Of a stretch of DNA of 7,649 nt, positions 1-5,783 are shown in pieces. The notes beneath the pieces were generated by a model. The model did no database searches. It had not been told where the DNA came from and worked only from the letters and a program-made list of their open reading frames with translations. The DNA is taken from the NCBI GenBank assembly GCA_913031515.1, contig CAJWET010000070.1, positions 1-7,649 on the forward strand, given 5' to 3'. This DNA comes from an uncultured Acidimicrobiaceae bacterium. Lineage in GTDB: Bacteria > Actinomycetota > Acidimicrobiia > Acidimicrobiales > UBA8592. The translations under genes and the position numbers were made by a program. Within the stretch, counting starts at the first letter, position 1. Each line of letters begins with the position of its first letter.

Positions 1-329
1 CTAGCGATATTCAGTCCTATGAGTTTGTTGTAATGGTCGATGATCTTTGGGCATGACGAGTGAGGGTGGGTTTCAAATACTGTTCTTACATCGATGATTT
101 CAAGTTGGGGAAGCGTGACAGTGAGTTCGACTTGCATCTGATGGATCTCAAGCTCTTCTGGATCATCATGGACATAGAGTCCCGGCGGCTTCACATCTGA
201 AATTGCTCCTCGGACAAGCATTTCAGTTTCGTTGACCCTGTAGACACGAGTTTCATATTGTCGGGTATGGATGATATCCAAATCATCATCTGGGGGTAAA
301 AGGGAGTAGGGGTTTTTCTCTGTGCTCAT
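1..329 (-). CDS. DUF2889 domain protein, C-terminal part cut by the window edge
   Basis: The minus strand reads without a stop from an ATG at 329-327 to the left edge, giving 109 residues of an incomplete protein. The order of motifs fits the DUF2889 family: a His-Thr-Arg plus Tyr-Glu-Thr-Arg segment (about residues 21-28), a strand ending in MLVRGAISDVK (37-47), a hydrophobic ELTVTLPQLEIIDVRTVF stretch (68-85), and a Ser-Ser-Cys-Pro motif (91-94) followed by a helix and LIGLNI (103-108). The family's function is unknown; members are small and found mainly in actinobacteria and proteobacteria. The gene diverges from the SDR gene, 95 bases apart. A purine-rich AAGGG lies only one base before the ATG, so the ribosome site is poor. 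The same frame is open further upstream, so an earlier non-ATG start cannot be excluded. The family call rests on remembered motifs. Confidence 0.75.
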   Translation of the reverse strand, partial: MSTEKNPYSLLPPDDDLDIIHTRQYETRVYRVNETEMLVRGAISDVKPPGLYVHDDPEELEIHQMQVELTVTLPQLEIIDVRTVFETHPHSSCPKIIDHYNKLIGLNIA

Positions 330-413
330 GCCCTTCAGTATGTCCTCTATAGCGGCAATCGCCACCCAAATTCCAGCTGAGATGTGCAAGCAATCGGTTT
401 CTCGGTCACCATT

Positions 414-418
414 GGGGA
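414..418 (+). promoter_or_regulatory. Shine-Dalgarno site that favours the ATG at 425
   Basis: GGGGA at 414-418 lies six bases before the ATG at 425 but directly against the in-frame ATG at 419. Normal spacing therefore favours 425 as the start of the SDR gene, which removes two residues from the longest possible reading. Confidence 0.6.
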
Positions 419-424
419 ATGGTA

Positions 425-1207
425 ATGGAATTATTTCAACTGAAAGACCATGTCGCTATTGTTACTGGAGCCAGCCGTGGAATAGGAAAAGCAATAGCGG
501 TTGGTTATGCACAAGCTGGAGCAGACGTTGTCATAGGAGCGCGAAATGAAGAAGACCTCAAAGCCGTCTCTACAGAGATAGAAAGCTGCGGGCGGAAAGC
601 TATAGCTGTATCCGGTAGTCTCGCAAAACGTGAAGGTTTAGAAGCACTGGTTGATGCCGCCATTGAAAATTTCGGAACGGTTACGACGGTAGTGAACAAT
701 ATCGGGGGTTCAATGCCATCCGGGTTTATGGATACCACGGAAGACGCGTTTTTAGAAGCCCTCCGGTGGAATGTTGCGACAGCGTTTAACCTTACCCAGT
801 TAGCAGTCCCTCATCTAGCTAAATCCACAAATGGAAGTGTAATAAATATCGCTTCGGCGGCAGGAAGATTTCCAAGTCGAGGGTTCGCCGCATATGGAAC
901 AGCGAAAGCGGCAATGCTTCAACTCACCCTGAACACTGCATTAGATCTGGCTCCTCGGATAAGGGTAAATGCCATAGCACCTGGTGCCATAAAGACCGCA
1001 GCGTTGGAGATAGTTCTAACAAATGAGGAAATTCATCAGACGATGATCGATGGGACACCTATGGGCCGTTTGGGAGAGGTTCGCGATGTAACAGCTGCTG
1101 CAATCTACCTGGCTTCGCCTGCGGCAACATATGTAACCGGACAGATTTTGGGAGTTGATGGCGGTATCCGTTCATCAAACTTCGATATGGGAATCCCCAA
1201 CGTTTAG
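425..1207 (+). CDS. Short-chain dehydrogenase/reductase (classical SDR, FabG-like)
   Basis: A complete classical SDR of 260 residues from the ATG at 425 (262 if the ATG at 419 is used). Numbered from the ATG at 419, it has the Rossmann cofactor motif TGASRGIG at 16-23, an NNIGG motif at 93-97 (in place of NNAGG) and a full catalytic set: Asn118, Ser146, Tyr159 and Lys163 in YGTAK. The VDGG signature near the C terminus (247-250) is also present. Ala-Arg after the second strand (41-42), with no acidic residue there, suggests NADP(H) over NAD(H); this is family-based inference. The enzyme should be cytosolic and oxidise or reduce a hydroxyl/carbonyl pair. The substrate cannot be told from the sequence. 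It diverges from the DUF2889 gene and its stop codon overlaps that of the convergent kinase-like gene. No convincing promoter was found between 330 and 424. Confidence 0.93.
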   Translation: MELFQLKDHVAIVTGASRGIGKAIAVGYAQAGADVVIGARNEEDLKAVSTEIESCGRKAIAVSGSLAKREGLEALVDAAIENFGTVTTVVNNIGGSMPSGFMDTTEDAFLEALRWNVATAFNLTQLAVPHLAKSTNGSVINIASAAGRFPSRGFAAYGTAKAAMLQLTLNTALDLAPRIRVNAIAPGAIKTAALEIVLTNEEIHQTMIDGTPMGRLGEVRDVTAAAIYLASPAATYVTGQILGVDGGIRSSNFDMGIPNV

Positions 1208-2193
1208 ACATCAACCATTACATGACGCCCAAGACTAACTGTTTTTGTGGGATCTATGACCCAGGGTCCGTCTCTGCGGACACAAAGTCGCACAGTTCCT
1301 CCTTTTGGGACCCGTAATTTTCGTTCTCCATCAAATGCAAGAAGAACTTCCCCTGAGACAGATATCTCCTCGTCAAAGGACAAAATTTTGACTTCTTCAA
1401 TGCCGATCGTTTCATAATGCCCCGGTGCCGTAGCAGCTTTCACCTTTGTCAAGTCTCGCCCACTCCCCACTGGGGCAAACCGCACAAAAAGAGCCGAATC
1501 ATCACCAGATGATAGAGGCTTTAAGTGCCCACCTACCGATGAGAAACCGATTCCAGCCGGATCAGCCCGAGTAAGCAGCGCCATGACCATCGTTTTAGAG
1601 TCAAACAATTCCAAGGATCCAACATAGGGATCATCTACAGCTACAGCATCAATCAATGCAAGGTCTGTGATCTCTTCCTTTCCGGACACATGTATCAATT
1701 TCGCTGGATTAGAGACATCCGCTAAGGAAACTGCCCTGATAGCGACAAGTCCAAGTGCGGTTCCCGCAACTGTGGGTTCTATAAACACAGGAAACGCATT
1801 GTTCGTACCTGTTGAAATAGGAATGATGGGGATATTTTGCCAACCCTTAGTTACAGCGCGATTGGTACCATCACCACCAAGAACAGCAACGCATGGAACT
1901 TCGCGTTCTTTGAGGAGTCTGGCGGCGATGGTTGAATCCTCTTCAGTAAAGGTCATAGATTTATTCACATAGTTAATCTCAATATCACGAATAGTCTCCG
2001 TTGCTCTTCGGACAATCTGCATAGGTTCGTAATTTACGAAAAAATTCCTGACCCCGACAGCTATAGCTCCAAGAACTACCCGCCGAACAATACTGACCTT
2101 ATCTTCAAGAGTTGAACGGCCAGCAGCAGCTACCGCTCTACGGACATCTCCCCCTGACCTAGGATTCACGATAAGCCCGATGCTATTCTTCAC
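1204..2193 (-). CDS. ATP-NAD kinase family protein, AcoX-like
   Basis: A 329-residue protein of the NAD kinase/diacylglycerol kinase-like fold. Visible motifs are an N-terminal strand with NPRSGG (10-15), the nucleotide-binding GGDGTNR (106-112), STGTNNAFP (127-135) and a C-terminal strand with AFDGERKLRV (286-295). GGDGT is the shared ATP-binding signature. The NPxSGG start, the TGTNNAFP segment and the length match the AcoX-like branch found in acetoin operons better than housekeeping NAD kinase (PpnK). Phosphorylation of NAD is plausible but unproven for this branch, and no acetoin dehydrogenase genes are visible here. The start is GTG at 2193-2191, with no clear Shine-Dalgarno site before it. 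It is kept because the first strand begins at once (IGLIVNP). The gene diverges from the DtxR-family gene across 93 bases and shares four bases with the end of the SDR gene. Confidence 0.85.
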   Translation of the reverse strand: MKNSIGLIVNPRSGGDVRRAVAAAGRSTLEDKVSIVRRVVLGAIAVGVRNFFVNYEPMQIVRRATETIRDIEINYVNKSMTFTEEDSTIAARLLKEREVPCVAVLGGDGTNRAVTKGWQNIPIIPISTGTNNAFPVFIEPTVAGTALGLVAIRAVSLADVSNPAKLIHVSGKEEITDLALIDAVAVDDPYVGSLELFDSKTMVMALLTRADPAGIGFSSVGGHLKPLSSGDDSALFVRFAPVGSGRDLTKVKAATAPGHYETIGIEEVKILSFDEEISVSGEVLLAFDGERKLRVPKGGTVRLCVRRDGPWVIDPTKTVSLGRHVMVDV

Positions 2194-2286
2194 CTTGTTG
2201 AACTTACGCCAAATACGTCAACGATCAAATTCGTAGTGTGGCACATTCAACTACCGGAAACGTAGCAGATGAGATAAGGTCAAAAT
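2194..2286. promoter_or_regulatory. Divergent intergenic region, kinase-like gene / DtxR-family gene
   Basis: These 93 bases must hold promoters for both flanking genes. AAGG at 2276-2279, seven bases before the ATG at 2287, is a good ribosome site for the regulator. I found no convincing paired -35/-10 hexamers. I also found no good copy of the palindromic operator present at the iron transporter genes; the stretch around 2281-2294 matches it at only about 8 of 14 positions. Autoregulation of the regulator is therefore not supported by sequence. Confidence 0.4.
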
Positions 2287-2958
2287 ATGCCTTATAACAA
2301 CTCTGATTACCATCCTGCTTTTGAAGAATATTGTGAAACTATCTTTGAGCTCGAAGAGGATGGGGTCAATGTTATCCAAGCGCGGATCGTGGAAAGGCTA
2401 CTAATTTCCAGACCAGCTGTTTCCGAAATGATTAAGAAAATGTCTGCGGCAGGGTTGGTGAAACTTAATGGAAATGAAATCTCATTGACAAAAAGTGGTC
2501 TGAAATTGGCAAACCAGGTTGTCCGACGACACCGACTGGCTGAACGTTTCCTCACAGATATTTTGGGATTGAGCTGGGCAGAAGCTCATCATGAAGCAGG
2601 AAAATGGGAACATGTTGTTTCTCCTCGTGTTGAAGAAGCATTCCTTAGACTTTTGGAAGATCCAACGACCTGTCCTCACGGTAATCCTATTCCTGGATCG
2701 GCATACAAAACCCCTGAGGGAGTGTCATACCTCTGTGAAATTAACGTTGGTGGTACATTCACAATCGAAAGAATTCCCGAAGAACTTGAATTCCAACCAG
2801 GCATTCTAGAATTCCTCGAAAAATCACAACTCATTCCGGGTGCGAACGGCGTAGTGTCTTCAATTGCCGAGGATGGTACAACTGTTGTTGACGTGGATGG
2901 AACCCAAGTGGGAATAGAGCCATTTGCCTCGAACCGAATACTTGTCAGTTCCTGTTAA
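2287..2958 (+). CDS. DtxR/IdeR-family metal-dependent transcriptional repressor
   Basis: A full-length regulator of 223 residues (DtxR is 226). An N-terminal winged helix-turn-helix (about 10-75) has recognition helix SRPAVSEMIKKM (41-52). The metal-binding and dimerisation domain (about 76-140) contains RRHRLAERFL (80-89), HHEAGKWEHVVS (101-112) and the family stretch TTCPHGNPIPGS (127-138). A C-terminal SH3/FeoA-like domain follows (about 150-222). Aligned by eye to DtxR, ancillary ligands His79, Glu83 and His98 correspond to His82, Glu86 and His101, and primary ligands Glu105 and His106 to Glu108 and His109. DtxR Met10 is Glu14 and Cys102 is Gly105. Glu14 and Glu17 fall where MntR has Asp8 and Glu11. 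It probably represses the adjacent ferric importer when Fe(II) or Mn(II) is bound. AAGG lies seven bases before the ATG. It converges on fbpB with a 14-base gap. Confidence 0.92.
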   Translation: MPYNNSDYHPAFEEYCETIFELEEDGVNVIQARIVERLLISRPAVSEMIKKMSAAGLVKLNGNEISLTKSGLKLANQVVRRHRLAERFLTDILGLSWAEAHHEAGKWEHVVSPRVEEAFLRLLEDPTTCPHGNPIPGSAYKTPEGVSYLCEINVGGTFTIERIPEELEFQPGILEFLEKSQLIPGANGVVSSIAEDGTTVVDVDGTQVGIEPFASNRILVSSC

Positions 2959-2972
2959 GTACTGTCAGTTTA

Positions 2973-4577
2973 TTAAAGATGTTCAGATTTTCTGATAACA
3001 AGCATCCAAGTCAATATTGACGATAAAGCAACAAGAATAACAGCGAGTATGCCTGCTTCAGCTATGAATGCTTCTTCGAAAGAAGAGAACATCCGTGTCG
3101 CTAACGTCGAAAATCCCAGTGGAGAAATTAGAAGCGTTATGGGAAGTTCTTTCATTGTTGAAAGAATAACTAAACCTGCAGCCGCCCCTAACCCTGGTGA
3201 CATCAATGGAAGATAAATGCGGAAAAATCTGGGGATTCTTTTAACCCCTAGAGTTTGTCCAGCATCCTGAAGGTTATTTGGTACAGCAGCAACCGATAGC
3301 AAAACCACTCCCATTGCTAACGAACCAAATCTGACAACATACGAGAACACCAATAGTGCTTTTGTATTGTTGAATAGGTTGTAGGCCCAATCAGTTTGCA
3401 ACGACCAAAAACGCATTGATAACGCAATGAGGATACCAGGAACTGCGAATGTTGCGATCACCAGTGAGTGAGCTAAATTTCCAACTTTACTTTTATATCT
3501 TGATATCACAATAGCTATTGGCAGGACCGCAAGGATAGTGACGAAACCCGCTATGACGCTTATTGAAAGAGTATTCCATGTTGATTCCCAAACCTGTTGA
3601 ACGTTCAGCGTCAACGGGTGCCCGTTTCCCGATCCGCGCCGCAGACCATCAATAGCCCACTTTGACAACGTGAACAGTGGAGCACCGAGAGAAAGAAGAG
3701 TGAGCAGAGACACTACCAAAAAAGATGGTAATTTCCAGGCGCCTAAACTGTATTTAAGTGGTGGTCCTATCGATTTTTGATCTGAACTTATTGACGTACG
3801 TGAGATCATGCGTTCAGCAAATACAACAATTCCAGCAATGATCAACAGGAAAAGACCCAATGCAAGTGAGAGTGATTTATTCGCCAACTGTGACGTTGCG
3901 ATACTTCTTGTAAGCGTGTCATAGCGGAGAAGCTGAACGGCACCGAAATCACTGATCGTATAAAGGAAAACTAGAAGCGTTCCCGCACCGAGAACTGGTG
4001 CAACTTGCGGGAAAACCACATGGTTGAATGTCTTTCGCGGGGAATAACCCAACACTCTTGAAGTTTCCTCCAATGAGGATGGAAGATGCCGTAATTTAGC
4101 AGCAACAGGCAAGTAGACATACGGGTAACAAAACAGGGAGAGGACAAACCATGCTCCGAAAAAACCCCGTATTTCTACCACATTGTCAATTCCGATTTTG
4201 TTCAATAAGCCATTGAGGAAACCACCGGGATTCATTGTTCTGATGAACGCTGCAGCCCCGATGAAACTTGGGAAGACCAGTGGGATCGGAAGAATTATTT
4301 TCCAGATTCGTTTGCCTGGTAGATCACATCGCGTTGTTAACCATGCCAATACTATTCCGATCAGTGCGGTAGTTAGTGAAACCGCTACAGACAGAATTAA
4401 CGAGCGTTGCAGAGGGGATAGAACTTGACTTTTGTTCAATAGTTTCAGTGATGATGTATCACCCGTAAAGTTTCTCCACAGTAGATACCCAGCTGGGAAG
4501 CTAAAGAGAAATGCAATCCCCAGTACCCCTATTTTCAGGGGTACTGGGGATTGCATTGATAATCTAGTCCCAATCAT
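2973..4577 (-). CDS. fbpB: Ferric iron ABC transporter permease, fused two-domain (FbpB/FutB type)
   Basis: A 534-residue inner-membrane protein with two tandem binding-protein-dependent permease domains and about twelve hydrophobic segments, as in FbpB/AfuB/FutB permeases. Each half carries an EAA-type loop that contacts the ATPase: residues 169-194 (LEETSRVLGYSPRKTF and following) and 436-463 (LQDAGQTLGVKRIPRFF and following). The first membrane segment spans about 14-34 and the last about 505-527. With FbpA and FbpC it forms the channel of the Fe(III) importer. The ATG at 4577-4575 follows the fbpA stop after nine bases with only a weak GGG ribosome site, which suggests translational coupling. 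A perfect 21-bp inverted repeat lies inside codons 7-23. A second in-frame ATG (Met8, 4556-4554) lies inside that stem. The gene ends 14 bases from the convergent regulator, with no clear terminator between them. Confidence 0.93.
   Translation of the reverse strand: MIGTRLSMQSPVPLKIGVLGIAFLFSFPAGYLLWRNFTGDTSSLKLLNKSQVLSPLQRSLILSVAVSLTTALIGIVLAWLTTRCDLPGKRIWKIILPIPLVFPSFIGAAAFIRTMNPGGFLNGLLNKIGIDNVVEIRGFFGAWFVLSLFCYPYVYLPVAAKLRHLPSSLEETSRVLGYSPRKTFNHVVFPQVAPVLGAGTLLVFLYTISDFGAVQLLRYDTLTRSIATSQLANKSLSLALGLFLLIIAGIVVFAERMISRTSISSDQKSIGPPLKYSLGAWKLPSFLVVSLLTLLSLGAPLFTLSKWAIDGLRRGSGNGHPLTLNVQQVWESTWNTLSISVIAGFVTILAVLPIAIVISRYKSKVGNLAHSLVIATFAVPGILIALSMRFWSLQTDWAYNLFNNTKALLVFSYVVRFGSLAMGVVLLSVAAVPNNLQDAGQTLGVKRIPRFFRIYLPLMSPGLGAAAGLVILSTMKELPITLLISPLGFSTLATRMFSSFEEAFIAEAGILAVILVALSSILTWMLVIRKSEHL
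4510..4557. repeat. Perfect 21-bp inverted repeat with 6-nt loop inside the 5' end of fbpB
   Basis: Positions 4510-4530 are the exact reverse complement of 4537-4557, separated by ATTTTC at 4531-4536. In the fbpB mRNA this folds into an unbroken 21-bp hairpin rich in G-C pairs (two runs of CCCC/GGGG). It starts 20 nt after the A of the start codon, 30 bases past the fbpA stop. The stem encodes part of the N terminus and of the first membrane helix, and is followed in the mRNA by a loosely U-rich UUUCUCUUU. It could act as an mRNA-stabilising or translation-limiting element between binding protein and permease, or as a weak attenuator. Its position within coding sequence is unusual. Confidence 0.9.
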
Positions 4578-4586
4578 ATTTGCCCA

Positions 4587-5684
4587 TCACTGATTCAATA
4601 TGCCGCTGGATTCAATTATTCTGTTAGCGTTTTCGAATCCTTCACCTAAGGAGTCAAAATTTATTGACCCTATTTCAAATGCTTCAAGTTCCGGTAATGC
4701 TGAATTTGGTTGCACTCCGGCAGCGATAGGATATTCGTAGGTTGACTCAGTGAAATACGTCTGCACTTGTGTGGAGAGAAGGTACATGAAAAATTCCTCT
4801 GCTTCAGAGACCTTTTGGGAAGATTCCGTTATTGCAGCTGCGGAGATGATTAACGTTCCTCCTATGTCATTATCTTTGAATACATAGTTGCTTGCCTTAT
4901 GTTCTGCTCCAGTTGCTGCTGATATTTTGTAGTTGTAGTAGTGATTGACAAGACCCATTGCAATTTCGCCTCGTCCGACGGCTTCAACGATTGATCGGTT
5001 GTTCGGGTAGTATCGGGCTCCGTTTTCAACCATTTGATTGATCCACAATTCAGCCGTTTCGTCCCCGTATTGGTCTATTAATATGGTGAACCAGTCAATG
5101 AAAGATCCATTGGATCCGGGTATGGCTACTTTCCCCTTGAAATCTGCGCCAGTTAGGTCAAAAATTGAAGATGGGAGCGTTCCTTCGCTGAACTCATCTG
5201 AGTTGTATACGAGAACTCTTTGTCTTCCCGAAAAGCCGACCCAAGTGGCATTTTGTGACCGCATTCTTTCATCAACACCCCCAAGGATATTTGAACTTAT
5301 TGGAGCAAGGTATCCTTTGCCGTCTAGGTAGCCCACAGGCCCCGGAGATCGTGAGAGAAAGATATCTGCTTGGGTTTTATTACCCTCTTCATCAATGAGT
5401 AGTGCCATCTCTGTAGAGGATCCCCATCTTGTGTCAACTTTGATCCCTGTTTCACATTCGAATGCCTCGATCACTGGAAGAATTAGATTTTCGGAGCGCC
5501 CTGAGTAGATGACGATGGATGCATCTGTTCCATTTACGCACTCACCGCTGAAGATATCCTTTGCTGCTCCTTCAAGTTCTTTCTTTTCATCGCCGCATGA
5601 GGATAGAAAGAATCCGATAGTTGCGATAAGGGCAATTTTGAAAATATTGGTAGTTAATCTCTTTATCTTTGTGGGGTGCTTCAT
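4587..5684 (-). CDS. fbpA: Iron(III) ABC transporter substrate-binding lipoprotein (FbpA/FutA type)
   Basis: A 365-residue extracytoplasmic binding protein. A basic N terminus and hydrophobic stretch (13-29) end in the lipobox LSSC with Cys30 as the lipidated residue, so it should be anchored to the outer face of the membrane. Family marks are VIYSGR (58-63), RVLVYN (156-161), VAIPGSNGSF (186-195) and the tyrosine pair in NHYYNY (247-252). Tyr249 and Tyr250 correspond to the paired Fe(III)-binding tyrosines of FbpA/FutA; Tyr60 and Tyr160 are further possible ligands by motif position. Two cysteines (49 and 76) near the mature N terminus could form a disulfide. The purine stretch AAAGAAGAAG just before the ATG is a plausible ribosome site. 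A promoter and palindromic operator lie directly upstream, and fbpB follows after nine bases. Ferric iron is the expected substrate, by family. Confidence 0.92.
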   Translation of the reverse strand: MKHPTKIKRLTTNIFKIALIATIGFFLSSCGDEKKELEGAAKDIFSGECVNGTDASIVIYSGRSENLILPVIEAFECETGIKVDTRWGSSTEMALLIDEEGNKTQADIFLSRSPGPVGYLDGKGYLAPISSNILGGVDERMRSQNATWVGFSGRQRVLVYNSDEFSEGTLPSSIFDLTGADFKGKVAIPGSNGSFIDWFTILIDQYGDETAELWINQMVENGARYYPNNRSIVEAVGRGEIAMGLVNHYYNYKISAATGAEHKASNYVFKDNDIGGTLIISAAAITESSQKVSEAEEFFMYLLSTQVQTYFTESTYEYPIAAGVQPNSALPELEAFEIGSINFDSLGEGFENANRIIESSGILNQ

Positions 5685-5703
5685 ACTTCTTCTTTCAAGA
5701 GTT

Positions 5704-5741
5704 GATGTTAAGCATCCCTAATATTAGGCATGCTTAACATC
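5704..5741. promoter_or_regulatory. 38-bp near-perfect palindromic operator upstream of fbpA
   Basis: The 38 bases equal their own reverse complement except at one symmetric pair (a C where the partner requires G, at 5716/5729). The outer arms are GATGTTAAGCAT and ATGCTTAACATC; the centre is CCTAATATTAGG. The site can also be read as two 14-bp boxes, TTAAGCATCCCTAA (5708-5721) and TTAGGCATGCTTAA (5724-5737), with centres 16 bp apart. TTAGG/CCTAA ends recall DtxR-type boxes, but the core differs. It covers the -10 and most of the spacer of the fbpA promoter, as expected of a repressor site. Binding by the DtxR-family protein at 2287 is inferred from context. Confidence 0.75.
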
Positions 5742-5749
5742 ATTGCCAA
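5721..5749 (-). promoter_or_regulatory. Predicted sigma70-type promoter of fbpA(B)
   Basis: On the minus strand a TTGGCA (-35, 5749-5744) and a TAATAT (-10, 5726-5721) are separated by exactly 17 bases. Transcription would start near 5713-5715, leaving a leader of about 30 nt before the fbpA ATG. The -10 lies at the centre of the 38-bp palindrome, so a bound repressor would exclude RNA polymerase. This gives fbpA and fbpB a promoter separate from that of fbpC. Confidence 0.65.
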
Positions 5750-5783
5750 CCCGCAGGATAGAAATTCCAGAAAAATCTTTTAC

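Noticed and set aside
322..549. Open frame on the plus strand overlapping the DUF2889 start and the SDR start
   Set aside because: The translation is low-complexity and Ser/Arg/Cys-rich with no family features, and it overlaps two better-supported genes.
505..738. Minus-strand open frame antisense to the SDR gene
   Set aside because: It is a shadow of the SDR coding sequence with no ribosome site. The frame continuing towards the DUF2889 gene was considered as an N-terminal extension, but DUF2889 proteins normally begin shortly before the HTR motif.
2281..2294. Possible operator copy over the DtxR-family gene start (around ATATGCCTTA)
   Set aside because: It matches only about 8 of 14 positions of the fbp-type box and is not palindromic, so autoregulation is not claimed.
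2983..2997. Small hairpin TCAGA-TTT-TCTGA near the end of fbpB as a terminator
   Set aside because: The stem is only five A/T-rich base pairs with no U-tract, and it lies inside the fbpB coding sequence.
5750..5783. T-run after the fbpC stop as an intrinsic terminator
   Set aside because: A TTTTT run is present on the minus strand, but no GC-rich hairpin precedes it.
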